A stretch of 64,000 bases of DNA from Paenibacillus xylanexedens (GTDB taxonomy: Bacteria; Bacillota; Bacilli; Paenibacillales; Paenibacillaceae), in the NCBI RefSeq assembly GCF_007680605.1, contig NZ_VEIO01000009.1, positions 149,502 through 213,501 on the forward strand, written 5' to 3'. A program made the translations under genes and the position numbers. Within the stretch, counting starts at the first letter, position 1; each line of letters opens with the position of its first letter. The notes under the pieces were generated by a model. That model saw only the letters and a list, made by a program, of their open reading frames with translations. It had not been told where the DNA came from and did not search any database. Below, piece by piece: positions 43,952-52,889 of the stretch.

Positions 43952-46179
43952 GGAATCGCATCCTCCCAGACCTTAGCCAAACCTCCTACAGGTTCGTTCA
44001 CGGCTGATGTTCCGTTCAATTCAATCGTCAGGTTACTTCCTTCAACACGTCCGATCACAGCTGCTGGCACTCCGCGTTCACGTACGAAAGCTTCCAGCTT
44101 ACTCGCTTGCTCCGGCGAAGCCGACAGCAAAATACGGGATTGGCTCTCACTGAACAGAGCATGATCTGCACGCAGAGCAGTCTCTACATTCACTTGTGCG
44201 CCCACGTTACCGCTGATGCAGGACTCTGCCAATGCAACGGCCAGACCACCTTCGGACAAGTCATGCGCGGAGCGGACAAGCCCGGATTGGATAGCTTCCA
44301 GCACCGTGCTGAGCAACGCCTTCTCCGTGTTCAGGTCAAGCTCAGGCGGACGGCCTTCTGTTACGCCGTGAACGGCGTATTGCAGCTCGCTACCGCCGAG
44401 TTCCGCTTTGGTTTCACCGAGGAGCATGATGACATCTCCTTCGGATTTGAATGCTTGTGTCGTGATATGATCCGTATCATGAACGAGACCTACCATACCG
44501 ACCACTGGCGTTGGATAGATGGAGCCTTTGGCGTTTTCATTGTACAAACTCACGTTACCACCGATGACTGGTGTATCCAGCACACGGCAAGCTTCCGCCA
44601 TACCGTCCACGGCTTTTTCCATCTGCCAGAAAATATCCGGTTTCTCCGGGTTACCGAAGTTCAGGTTATCCGTAATTGCCAGTGGCTCCGCACCGGAACA
44701 TACGATATTCCGCGCTGCTTCACTCACGGCGATACGTCCGCCCACCTCAGGATCAAGGTACACGTAACGACCGTTACAGTCCGTTGTCATCGCAAGACCT
44801 TTGCGCGTTCCACGAATCGTCACCACTGCTGCATCCGAACCTGGACGTACGGCTGTGCTTGTACGCACCATGTAGTCGTATTGATCGTAAACCCATTTTT
44901 TGCTCGCCACCGTCGGGGAAGCCAGCACTTGTTTCAATGCACCGCCGAGATCCGACACCTCGTCATAACGAAGCGTGTCGATGGAAGCACTTGCCTCATA
45001 ATAAGCTGGTACGGAAGATGGCTTGTCATATACCGGACACTCGTCAACCAAAGCCGTTACAGGCATATCGCCAACCACTTCGCCATGGTGGATCAGCTTC
45101 AGGCGACCATCGTCTGTAACTTTACCGACTTTGGCACAGATGACACCCCAACGTTCAAAGATTTCCATCGCCTGCGCTTCATCCTTCGGCTCAACGACAA
45201 ACAGCATCCGCTCCTGAGACTCCGAAAGCATCATCTCGTAAGGTGTCATGCCTTCTTCACGCTGTGGCACCTGATCCAGATACAACTCCAGACCGTTACC
45301 TGCTTTACTTGCCATCTCCGCACTGGAGCATGTCAGACCTGCCGCACCCATGTCTTGAATACCGAGCACGATGCCCGTATCGATCAATTCCAGACAGGAT
45401 TCCATAACCAGCTTCTCCATGAACGGGTCACCGACTTGAACGGCAGTACGCTGGGACTCGGATTCTTCGGTCAGCTCAACGGAAGCAAACGTTGCACCGT
45501 GGATACCGTCACGACCCGTTGGTGGCCCAACGTAATACACCGGGTTACCTACACCTTTGGCTACACCGCGCTGGATTTTGTCATGATCGATCAGACCCAC
45601 GCACATGGCATTCACGAGCGGATTGCCTTCATAACTCTCATCAAACATCACTTCACCTGCAACGGTCGGAATCCCGATACAGTTACCGTATCCCGCAATA
45701 CCCGCTACCACATGCTCAAACAAATATTTTACGCGCTCGCTCTCCAGCTTACCGAAACGAAGGGAGTTGAGTAGCGCTACCGGTCTTGCACCCATGGAGA
45801 AAATATCACGGATAATGCCGCCTACGCCTGTTGCCGCCCCTTGATAAGGTTCTACCGCGGAAGGGTGGTTATGGCTTTCAATTTTGAAAACAACGGCTTG
45901 GTTGTCACCGATATCCACGATTCCGGCACCTTCACCCGGTCCCATCAGGACACGCGGACCACTTGTCGGGAAACGACGCAAGAGTGGCTTGGAGTTTTTG
46001 TATGCGCAGTGCTCAGACCACATAACGCTGAATACACCAATTTCCGTGTAGTTTGGCTTGCGGCCCATGAACTCACAGATCAGCTCATACTCGCTGTCAG
46101 ACACGCCCATCTGTGCGTAAAGTTTATGTTCTGCGACCTGTTCTGCTGTTGGCTCCTTAGCGGATAGCTGCTGCGTCAT
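43936..46179 (-). CDS. purL: Phosphoribosylformylglycinamidine synthase subunit PurL (small type)
   Basis: 747 residues, the small PurL form that needs separate PurS and PurQ subunits, both encoded just upstream. Motifs are VMWSEHCAYKNSKPLL, FKIESHNHPSAVEPYQGAATGVGGIIRD, GIQDMGAAGLTCSS and SAHDLSEGGLAVALAE. It uses ATP and ammonia from PurQ to make FGAM. The start overlaps the end of purQ by 23 nt. Confidence 0.97.
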   Translation of the reverse strand: MTQQLSAKEPTAEQVAEHKLYAQMGVSDSEYELICEFMGRKPNYTEIGVFSVMWSEHCAYKNSKPLLRRFPTSGPRVLMGPGEGAGIVDIGDNQAVVFKIESHNHPSAVEPYQGAATGVGGIIRDIFSMGARPVALLNSLRFGKLESERVKYLFEHVVAGIAGYGNCIGIPTVAGEVMFDESYEGNPLVNAMCVGLIDHDKIQRGVAKGVGNPVYYVGPPTGRDGIHGATFASVELTEESESQRTAVQVGDPFMEKLVMESCLELIDTGIVLGIQDMGAAGLTCSSAEMASKAGNGLELYLDQVPQREEGMTPYEMMLSESQERMLFVVEPKDEAQAMEIFERWGVICAKVGKVTDDGRLKLIHHGEVVGDMPVTALVDECPVYDKPSSVPAYYEASASIDTLRYDEVSDLGGALKQVLASPTVASKKWVYDQYDYMVRTSTAVRPGSDAAVVTIRGTRKGLAMTTDCNGRYVYLDPEVGGRIAVSEAARNIVCSGAEPLAITDNLNFGNPEKPDIFWQMEKAVDGMAEACRVLDTPVIGGNVSLYNENAKGSIYPTPVVGMVGLVHDTDHITTQAFKSEGDVIMLLGETKAELGGSELQYAVHGVTEGRPPELDLNTEKALLSTVLEAIQSGLVRSAHDLSEGGLAVALAESCISGNVGAQVNVETALRADHALFSESQSRILLSASPEQASKLEAFVRERGVPAAVIGRVEGSNLTIELNGTSAVNEPVGGLAKVWEDAIPCLMN

Positions 46180-46846
46180 GCCGATCCCTCCATGCTTTCA
46201 AAATTGATGTAAACATCCGTTTGCCGTCTTCCGAACCGAACAGTGAATCCACTGCACGCTCCGGGTGCGGCATCATGCCCACTACATTGCCTGCTTCGTT
46301 ACAAATTCCCGCGATATCCCCCAGGGAACCGTTCGGGTTGCTACCATATGTGAATACAATCTGATTGTTTGCTTGCAAACTTGCCAGTGTTGCTTCGTCA
46401 CAATAATAGTTGCCTTCACCGTGAGCAATCGGAATGACAATCTCTTCGCCCGGTGCGTAGTCACGTGTGAATGGTGTGTCTGCGTTAGCCACTTTCAATA
46501 CCGTGTCATGACAGCGGAATTTCAGCGACGTGTTACGGATCAACGCTCCCGGGAGCAGACCTGCTTCCGTCAGGATCTGGAATCCGTTACAGATACCCAG
46601 TACATATTTGCCTTGCTCTGCAGCTTTAGCCACTTCGTTCATTACCGGTGCGAAACGGGAAATTGCTCCGCAACGCAAGTAGTCTCCGTACGAGAATCCA
46701 CCGGGAACCAGAATGCAATCATACGCGGACAAGTCCGTAGCCGTATGCCATACATAATCAACCTCTTGTCCAATCGCATCCTCTACTGCTTTGTAACAGT
46801 CGATGTCGCAGTTGGAGCCAGGGAACACAAGAACTGCAAATTTCAT
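46157..46846 (-). CDS. purQ: Phosphoribosylformylglycinamidine synthase subunit PurQ
   Basis: About 229 residues, class I glutamine amidotransferase. Motifs are FAVLVFPGSNCDID, the oxyanion LVPGGFSYGDYLR, nucleophile elbow VLGICNGFQIL with the catalytic Cys, and MPHPERA with the catalytic His/Glu. It delivers ammonia to PurL. The ATG at 46844-46846 follows GGAGGG and lies 4 nt after purS. Confidence 0.96.
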   Translation of the reverse strand: MKFAVLVFPGSNCDIDCYKAVEDAIGQEVDYVWHTATDLSAYDCILVPGGFSYGDYLRCGAISRFAPVMNEVAKAAEQGKYVLGICNGFQILTEAGLLPGALIRNTSLKFRCHDTVLKVANADTPFTRDYAPGEEIVIPIAHGEGNYYCDEATLASLQANNQIVFTYGSNPNGSLGDIAGICNEAGNVVGMMPHPERAVDSLFGSEDGKRMFTSILKAWRDRHDAAAIR

Positions 46847-46850
46847 GAGA

Positions 46851-47096
46851 TTAACCCTCCAATTCGTAGCGGTAATCTTCAACAACGGTGTTGGCGAGCA
46901 GCTTCTCACACATCACTTTCAATCGTTTTTCCGCTTCCACACGATCTGTTGTATCCAGATTCAGTTCCATGACTTTACCGATCCGTACACTTTCCACTTC
47001 GTTGAATCCCATGGAATGCAGGGCTCCTTGAACAGCTACGCCTTGCGGGTCGAGTACGCTTTGTTTAATAGTGACATATACGGTTGCTTTGATCAT
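46851..47096 (-). CDS. purS: Phosphoribosylformylglycinamidine synthase subunit PurS
   Basis: 81 residues, beginning IKATVYVTIKQSVLDPQGVAV and containing GFNEVESVRIGK, typical of PurS, which bridges PurL and PurQ. The frame is open for a further 68 codons into the tandem repeat array, but the ATG at 47094-47096 follows GAGGAGGAAC and starts the family sequence. The purC-purS gap of 1.3 kb, filled with repeats, is unusual. Confidence 0.94.
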   Translation of the reverse strand: MIKATVYVTIKQSVLDPQGVAVQGALHSMGFNEVESVRIGKVMELNLDTTDRVEAEKRLKVMCEKLLANTVVEDYRYELEG

Positions 47097-47163
47097 GATC
47101 TGTATGTTCCTCCTCAGTAATGAACGGGATAAATGCTTTATGCTGTTAAAAAAAGTGCTGTGG

Positions 47164-48059
47164 CCTTGGGACGCTCGCTTCGGTGTGGATGGTTCCTCCG
47201 GCCGCTGGTTGTTCCCCGGTTTTTGATTCGTTTTGGCCCGCGCTGCGGTCAAAACCCGGGAACAAAGGCGGACGCTTCGCTCCTTCGTGAACCATTCCAC
47301 CCCTGCGCCCCATTCTGCGGCGCTAATTTTTTTAAAGGCCTAAACCCTTTGCGTTGCTCGGCGGGTAGTAAAACAGGTGATGCCTTGGGACCTCGCTTCG
47401 GTGTGGATGGTTCCTCCAGCCGCTGGTTGTTCCCCGGTTTTTTGGATTCGTTTTGGCCCGCGCTGCGGTCAAAACCCGGGAACAAAGGCGGACGCTTCGC
47501 TCCTTCGTGAACCATTCCACCCCTACGCCCCATCCTGCGGCGCTAATTTTTTTTAAAGGCCTATACCCTTTGCGCTGCACGGCGGGTAGTAAAACGGTGG
47601 CCTTGGGACGCCCGCTTCGGTATGGATGGTTCCTCCGGCCGCTGGTTGTTCCCCGGTTTTTTGGATTCGTTTTGGCCCGCGCTGCGGTCAAAACCCGGGA
47701 ACAAAGGCGGACGCTTCGCTCCTTCGTGAACCATTCCACCCCTACGCCCCATCCTGCGGCGCTAATTTTTTTAAAGTCCTATACCCTTTGCGTTGCTCAG
47801 TGGGTAGTAAAACGGTGGCCTTGGGACGCTCGCTTCGGTGTGGATGGTTCCTCCGGCCGCTGGTTGTTCCCCGGTTTTTTGGATTCGTTTTGGCCCGCGC
47901 TGCGGTCAAAACCCGGGAACAAAGGCGGACGCTTCGCTCCTTCGTGAACCATTCCACCCCTACGCCCCATCCTGCGGCGCTAATTTTTTTAAAGGCCTAA
48001 ACCCTTTGCGTTGCTCAGTGGGTAGTAAAATCGGTAGCCTTGGGACGCTCGCTTCGGTG
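47164..48059 (+). repeat. Tandem array of 218/219-bp palindromic units in the purC-purS gap
   Basis: Units begin (CCTTGGGAC) at 47164, 47383, 47601 and 47819, and a partial fifth (22 bp) at 48038. Spacings are 219, 218, 218 and 219 bp. The copies are nearly identical, differing by scattered substitutions and 1-nt indels. Each unit holds nested palindromes: TGGATGGTTC with GAACCATTCCA outside, GTTCCCCGGTTTT with AAAACCCGGGAAC, and GTTTTGGCC with GGTCAAAAC inside. The segment AAAGGCGGACGCTTCGCTCC follows each core palindrome. Open frames occur on both strands simply because the period repeats; none has a ribosome binding site. Confidence 0.92.
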
Positions 48060-48153
48060 GCAACGATAGAACCAGCCCAATCACGCAAACGTAGACAGGT
48101 CTTAAATCCCTTTAGTAACCAATGATTTTCAGTCTTTCAGATTACATTATTGC

Positions 48154-48330
48154 CAGGCTTCATACTTGGTGAAGCCTGCGCCTTAATTACCTCATCCACC
48201 AGTTTGAACACTGGCGGAGGGAAAGATTTGAGCTGGAGAAACGAAGTGCTCGCCTTTGCAACCGGAATGTGTCCTTTTGAAAAAAGGATACGAGTCCAAA
48301 CATTCCGGGGGCAACAGCGATCGAAAGCCA
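48154..48330 (-). repeat. Diverged palindromic element in opposite orientation, purC-purS gap
   Basis: The minus strand reads CGATCGCTGTTGCCCCCGG, then a palindrome whose arms CCGGAATGT (48262-48270) and ACATTCCGG (48300-48308) enclose a smaller hairpin, then GCAAAGGCGAGCACTTCG. This parallels the element at 49338-49480 but lies on the other strand. A separate 9-bp hairpin (CAGGCTTCA 48154-48162, TGAAGCCTG 48170-48178) is at its left edge. The remaining bases up to purC hold no visible gene. Confidence 0.65.
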
Positions 48331-48406
48331 AACTTTCCAGAAGTCACGCTCAAATTTCACTCTACTTAATCTTTCCCGAAGCCCGTGCTCAAACGTCATC
48401 CACTTA

Positions 48407-49279
48407 TTATTTCGTTAAACGTTTATAAATATCGACGTATCTTGCCGTTGTCGCTTCCACGACCTCTTGCGGAAGCGGGTCAGGCTTGCTGTTCTTGTCC
48501 CAATCGGTGCCTGCCAGATAGGTACGGACGGGCTCTTTATCCATGCTGTCGATCTCAATGTCGAGAGCATAGTTTTCTTTTGCCCAGAAGCGGGAGGCAT
48601 CCGGGGTGAAGATTTCATCAATCAGGATCACCTTGCCGTCCACGATGCCAAACTCGAATTTGCAGTCTGCCAGAATGATACCGCGCTGATCGCAGTAATC
48701 ACGCGCGAACTCATAGAGGCGCAAGCTTTTCTCCTGAAGTTCAATGGCAAGGGCGTCTCCGACAAGCTCTTTCATACGCTCCATCGGAATGTCCTCGTCA
48801 TGACCAACGTCATTTTTGGCAGCCGGTGTGAAGATGGGCACTTCAAGCTTGGCATTTTTGCGTAGACCTTCCGGCAGTTTGATTCCATTCACTTCTCCGG
48901 TTGTCTCGTACTGTCTCCAGCCGCCGCCAGTAATGTATCCGCGCACCACACATTCAATATCGATGCGCTCGGCTTTGCGTGTAACCATGATGCGGTTTTT
49001 GAGCAATTCAGGTTCGGTGACCAGATCGCCCAGCTGACTCACATCGGTATGAACCACGTGATTTTCCATCATGCTACCTGTCAGTTCAAACCAGAAGCTG
49101 CTGAGTTGATTCAGCACATTGCCTTTCTCTGGAACCGCCGGGTCAAGCACATAATCAAATGCCGAGATGCGATCCGTTACCACAATAAGAAAATGCTCAC
49201 CCAGATCGTACAACTCGCGTACTTTTCCTTTATACAACAGAGGTGCTTTAACAAGATCTGCCGCCGTGGACAGTGCCAT
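48407..49279 (-). CDS. purC: SAICAR synthetase PurC
   Basis: About 290 residues. Motifs are LYKGKVRELYDLGEHFLIVVTDRISAFD near the N-terminus, IECVVRGYITGGGWRQYE and ILIDEIFTPDASRFW. It joins aspartate to CAIR. The length and C-terminal end (VDIYKRLTK) match the longer bacterial form. The ATG at 49277-49279 follows GAAGGTG; a frame extension of 21 codons upstream lacks a site. Confidence 0.95.
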   Translation of the reverse strand: MALSTAADLVKAPLLYKGKVRELYDLGEHFLIVVTDRISAFDYVLDPAVPEKGNVLNQLSSFWFELTGSMMENHVVHTDVSQLGDLVTEPELLKNRIMVTRKAERIDIECVVRGYITGGGWRQYETTGEVNGIKLPEGLRKNAKLEVPIFTPAAKNDVGHDEDIPMERMKELVGDALAIELQEKSLRLYEFARDYCDQRGIILADCKFEFGIVDGKVILIDEIFTPDASRFWAKENYALDIEIDSMDKEPVRTYLAGTDWDKNSKPDPLPQEVVEATTARYVDIYKRLTK

Positions 49280-49337
49280 GGGGTCACCTTCTTTCAGGAG
49301 ATGTAAATTATACGTCCAATTCCCCTCATCACGCGGG

Positions 49338-49480
49338 GCCACTCCAAATGCAGAAGAACCTTCCGATCGCTGTTATCCCCGAATTTTTCTGATCAATTGT
49401 ATAAGGGGAAAATTCGGTGATAAAGGCGAACGCTTCGCTTCTACAGGTTTTTTCTGCCTTCTCCGTTACAGCGTGAACAC
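49338..49480 (+). repeat. Dispersed palindromic element, purC-purB gap
   Basis: It includes CGATCGCTGTTATCCCC, a palindrome CCGAATTTTTC/GGAAAATTCGG (49379-49418) and GATAAAGGCGAACGCTTCGC. This is the cleanest copy of the family seen here and aligns with the core of the tandem array units. It fills most of the 292-bp purC-purB gap. Confidence 0.75.
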
Positions 49481-49571
49481 ATAATCAACCTATAATTTTA
49501 GTAGGGTATTTCTGTCCTCTGCGTTCCCTGCTAGCCCACTATTCGATTCTCTAGCCTATTTGGAATATATA

Positions 49572-50870
49572 TTAGTCATTCAAGCCGAGTTTTTTGAAAA
49601 TGGTATCGACATGTTTCAGGTGCCAGGACGGGTTAAATGCATCTGCAATTTCTTCTTCGTTCAGCACGGCTGTGATTTCCGGTGTGGACTTCACGATGTC
49701 CTGGAACTGACGTTGTTCTTCCCATGCTTGCATGGCACGCGGTTGAACGGTATCGTACGCTTGCTCACGGCTGAAGCCTTTGTCGATCAGTTTGGTCATA
49801 ACACGACCGGAGAAAGGTACGCCGAAGGTACGTTCCATGTTGCGTTTCATATTTTCCGGGAACACAGTCAAGTTCTTCACAATGTTACCGAAACGGTTGA
49901 GCATGTAGTTCAGCAACATCGTTGCGTCTGGCAGAATGACACGTTCTACGGAAGAGTGCGAGATGTCGCGCTCATGCCACAGTGTTACGTTCTCGTACGC
50001 AGACACCATGTGTCCGCGGATAACACGGGACAGACCAGAAATGTTTTCACTGCCGATCGGGTTGCGCTTGTGTGGCATTGCGGAAGATCCTTTTTGACCT
50101 TTGGCGAAGGCTTCTTCCACTTCACGGAACTCACTCTTCTGCAGTGCACGTACTTCTGTAGCAAATTTGTCCAGGGAAGTTGCGATCAATGCCAACGTAG
50201 CCATGTACTCTGCGTGACGGTCACGTTGCAACGTTTGCGTCGAGATTGGTGCAGGCTTGGTACCCAGCTTCTCACACACAAACTCTTCAACAAATGGATC
50301 GATGTTGGCATACGTTCCAACAGCTCCGGAGATTTTACCAAATTGTACGCCATCCGCTGCATGGCGGAAACGCTCCAGGTTACGCTTCATCTCTTCATGC
50401 CACAACGCCATTTTCAATCCGAAAGTTGTTGGCTCTGCATGTACACCATGCGTACGTCCCATCATTGGCGTATGCTGGTATGTCAGTGCTTTTTCACGCA
50501 AGATTTCAATGAAATTAATAATGTCTTTCTCCAGAATTTCATTCGCTTGACGCAGTACATAGCCCAGTGCGGTATCCACCACGTCTGTGGAAGTCAGGCC
50601 GTAGTGTACCCATTTCCGCTCTGCACCCAGGCTCTCCGATACCGTACGTGTGAATGCAATGACATCATGGCGTGTTTCCTTTTCGATCTCATAGATCCGA
50701 TCAATGTCAAAAGAAGCGTTCTGGCGAAGCAAAGCTGCTTCTTCCTTCGGGATAACTCCAAGCTCAGCCCATGCTTCGCATGCACAAATTTCAACTTCCA
50801 GCCACGATTGGAATTTGTTCTCTTCTGTCCAGATGGCTCTCATTTCGGGTCTGCTATAACGTTCAATCAT
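49572..50870 (-). CDS. purB: Adenylosuccinate lyase PurB
   Basis: About 432 residues, fumarase/aspartase superfamily. It starts MIERYSRPEMRAIWTEENKF, with TSTDVVDTALGYVLRQA, MGRTHGVHAEPTTFG and the signature SSAMPHKRNPIGSENISG. It acts twice in purine synthesis, on SAICAR and adenylosuccinate. The ATG at 50868-50870 overlaps the purK stop as ATGA and has GGAGG upstream. A start 6 codons earlier would place GGAGG inside the coding region. Confidence 0.96.
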   Translation of the reverse strand: MIERYSRPEMRAIWTEENKFQSWLEVEICACEAWAELGVIPKEEAALLRQNASFDIDRIYEIEKETRHDVIAFTRTVSESLGAERKWVHYGLTSTDVVDTALGYVLRQANEILEKDIINFIEILREKALTYQHTPMMGRTHGVHAEPTTFGLKMALWHEEMKRNLERFRHAADGVQFGKISGAVGTYANIDPFVEEFVCEKLGTKPAPISTQTLQRDRHAEYMATLALIATSLDKFATEVRALQKSEFREVEEAFAKGQKGSSAMPHKRNPIGSENISGLSRVIRGHMVSAYENVTLWHERDISHSSVERVILPDATMLLNYMLNRFGNIVKNLTVFPENMKRNMERTFGVPFSGRVMTKLIDKGFSREQAYDTVQPRAMQAWEEQRQFQDIVKSTPEITAVLNEEEIADAFNPSWHLKHVDTIFKKLGLND

Positions 50871-52072
50871 GAATTTGTATGCCTCCATAGATTAGTTTGT
50901 TCGATCCATTGCAATCCTTCTCGGGCATCCTGACAGAGCAGGTTTACATGCCCCATCTTCCGTCCTGTCTTCGCTTCGCTCTTTCCATATATATGAAGCT
51001 TAGGGATAACACCGAGTTCCATCGCCTCTTCATCAGGTTGCCCTGTTCTTGCGATGATTCCTTCCAGATGCTCACCAAGCACATTGACCATAACCACGGG
51101 ACTTAACAGCGTTGTATCCCCCAGCGGCAATCCGCAAATGGCACGAATATGTTGTTCAAACTGTGATGTGGAACAGGCCTCCATCGTGTAGTGTCCGGAA
51201 TTATGCGGCCTTGGAGCCAGCTCGTTCACATACAGTCTGCCGTCAGCGGCTACAAACAGTTCCACCGCCAGCAATCCGACAGCTTTCAGGGATTCGGCAA
51301 CTGCAGCGGCCAGTTTCTGTGCTTCCAGTTGAATGTCTGTAGCCACTCGCGCAGGTACGATCGAAGCATGCAAAATGTTATTCACATGAATGTTCTCCGC
51401 AGGCGGGAACGTTTTGATCTCTCCATTCGTGCTACGAGCAACAACGACCGAAATCTCGCATTCAAACTTGATAAATTGCTCCAGCACCAGCTCTGCTCCT
51501 GTCGATGCAAGCTCTTGATACGCCTCTTCAGCTTCCGCTGCGACCCGGATCACCCGCTGACCTTTGCCGTCATATCCGCCAGTCACTGTTTTCAGCACAC
51601 ATGGAACGCCTAGTTCACTCACCGCAGCATTCATCGTATCCAAACTGGTAATCTCGCGGTATGGAGCAACTCTTACCCCGGCAGCTTCAATCGCACGTTT
51701 CTCACGCAAGCGATGCTGGGTTGTGTATAAAAGGGAACTTCCTTGCGGTACATACGACTCACGCTCTAGTAAAGCCGCCACTTCTGCATCCACATTCTCG
51801 AATTCATACGTGATCACATCGCATTGCTGCGCGAGTTCTCTTGCTGCCTGTACATCGTCGTATCCGGCTTCAATCTGTTTCGCAATCTGGCCACAAGGTG
51901 AATCCGGTGTTGGATCAAGCGTCACGAATCGATACCCCATCGCCGTTCCGGCTAGCGTCATCATCCGTCCAAGCTGTCCGCCGCCAAGAATACCGATTGT
52001 TGTATGTCCAGGTAATAAAACAGGCTGTTCTTGCCCTGTTCCTATATCCTGTCTAGTTGCCTCGTTACTCAT
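50867..52072 (-). CDS. purK: N5-carboxyaminoimidazole ribonucleotide synthetase PurK
   Basis: 401 residues, ATP-grasp. A 20-residue N-terminal extension precedes the core TIGILGGGQLGRMM. Further motifs are DVITYEFENVD, VLKTVTGGYDGKGQ, ELFVAADGRLYVNELAPRPHNSGHYT and the ending KMGHVNLL. It converts AIR to N5-CAIR with ATP and bicarbonate. The start overlaps the purE stop as ATGA. Confidence 0.95.
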   Translation of the reverse strand: MSNEATRQDIGTGQEQPVLLPGHTTIGILGGGQLGRMMTLAGTAMGYRFVTLDPTPDSPCGQIAKQIEAGYDDVQAARELAQQCDVITYEFENVDAEVAALLERESYVPQGSSLLYTTQHRLREKRAIEAAGVRVAPYREITSLDTMNAAVSELGVPCVLKTVTGGYDGKGQRVIRVAAEAEEAYQELASTGAELVLEQFIKFECEISVVVARSTNGEIKTFPPAENIHVNNILHASIVPARVATDIQLEAQKLAAAVAESLKAVGLLAVELFVAADGRLYVNELAPRPHNSGHYTMEACSTSQFEQHIRAICGLPLGDTTLLSPVVMVNVLGEHLEGIIARTGQPDEEAMELGVIPKLHIYGKSEAKTGRKMGHVNLLCQDAREGLQWIEQTNLWRHTNS

Positions 52073-52554
52073 AGCTCATCACTGCTTTCCAGTACTTCTT
52101 GTTTAATCCGTTCTCTGCGAGCTTCGGAGCGACGCTGCACCTCCGGGTCAAATGCGCCAATGATCTGCGCCGCAAGCAAGCCTGCATTTGTCGCACCCGC
52201 TTTGCCAATCGCAACCGTGGCTACCGGGATGCCGCCAGGCATCTGCACAATGGACAGCAAGGAATCGAGACCGTTCAATGCTTTGGATTGAACCGGAACA
52301 CCGATGACGGGCAACATCGTTTTGGATGCCACCATACCTGGAAGATGAGCCGCTCCGCCTGCACCTGCGATAATGACCTTGAATCCGCGGTCGATCGCCT
52401 GTTCTGCATATTCAAACATCAAATCCGGTGTACGATGTGCGGAGACGACCTTTTTTTCATAACCAATCTCAAGCTCGTCCAGCACCTCGCACGCATGTTT
52501 CATCGTTTCCCAATCGGACTTACTGCCCATAATTACAGCAACTTGCACTGACAT
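52069..52554 (-). CDS. purE: N5-carboxyaminoimidazole ribonucleotide mutase PurE
   Basis: About 161 residues, class I PurE: VAVIMGSKSDWETMKHA, VVSAHRTPDLMFEYA with the catalytic His, IAGAGGAAHLPGMVAS and VPVQSKALNGLDSLLSIVQMPGGIPVATVAIG. First gene of the purine operon, behind PurR boxes and a guanine riboswitch. The ATG at 52552-52554 follows GGGAGTGGG; the frame opens 9 codons earlier without a site. Confidence 0.96.
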   Translation of the reverse strand: MSVQVAVIMGSKSDWETMKHACEVLDELEIGYEKKVVSAHRTPDLMFEYAEQAIDRGFKVIIAGAGGAAHLPGMVASKTMLPVIGVPVQSKALNGLDSLLSIVQMPGGIPVATVAIGKAGATNAGLLAAQIIGAFDPEVQRRSEARRERIKQEVLESSDEL

Positions 52555-52589
52555 GAATACATCCCACTCCCATCTGAGCATTTTAAAAA

Positions 52590-52642
52590 ACGAAAAAGTC
52601 CGCTACCCGCGAAAATATTACATTTTCTCCGGACACCGGACT
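52590..52642 (-). terminator. Riboswitch expression-platform terminator upstream of purE
   Basis: On the minus strand AGTCCG (52637-52642) and CGGACT (52597-52602) close a long stem with inner AGAAAAT/ATTTTC pairs, followed by TTTTTCGTTTTTT. It lies between the purine aptamer and purE. It would cut off transcription when guanine is bound. Confidence 0.85.
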
Positions 52643-52722
52643 CCAAGAAATACGTATCCCTCATTTGGGCATGCCAAAAGGGGCTTGCTGTCCGCAATCA
52701 ACCATGCGACTCTCAGCCGTAT

Positions 52723-52795
52723 CTCCTCGTAGTCCGGAAATTTACGGTTTCCGGGTAGATACTTCCGGGCCCTATTCCCGGCGTTATACGAGCAA
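52723..52795 (-). promoter_or_regulatory. Guanine riboswitch aptamer of the purine operon
   Basis: The minus strand carries the purine aptamer: P1 around CTCGTATA and TACGAG, P2/L2 GCCGGGAATAGGGCCCGG, then the junction AGTATCTACC and P3/L3 CCGGAAACCGTAAATTTCCGG. The conserved loop bases and the ACTACGAG ending are intact. The specificity position before UACGAG is C (GACUAC), which indicates guanine/hypoxanthine rather than adenine. Confidence 0.95.
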
Positions 52796-52889
52796 ATATC
52801 TATTCGTTACATCTTCGTTTACCATGTTCCACAATCATACAGCTTTCGTTCCTACTCGACCTTATTTTAACCTGATCGACACATCTAAC

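Noticed and set aside
44107..45774. Long plus-strand open frame of 555 codons within purL
   Set aside because: It is the antisense of the well-supported purL gene, with an amino acid composition rich in His, Cys and Arg, no ribosome binding site and no family motif. GC bias of purL keeps this frame open.
47164..48059. CRISPR array
   Set aside because: Units are 218 bp with no unique spacers and contain large palindromes. No cas genes are present.
47133..48125. Overlapping open frames on both strands within the 218-bp repeats
   Set aside because: They repeat with the array period, have no ribosome binding site and share no family features. The frame is open because the unit length and composition allow it.
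48137..48428. Small frames on both strands between the array and purC
   Set aside because: They overlap the diverged palindromic element, lack ribosome binding sites and contradict each other. They are better explained as part of the repeat.
49560..50933. Plus-strand open frame of 457 codons opposite purB
   Set aside because: Antisense shadow of purB, with Phe/Cys/His-rich composition and no start signal. purB has all its catalytic motifs on the minus strand.
52723..52795. Adenine riboswitch
   Set aside because: The base that pairs with the ligand is C in GACUAC, the guanine form. Adenine aptamers have U there.
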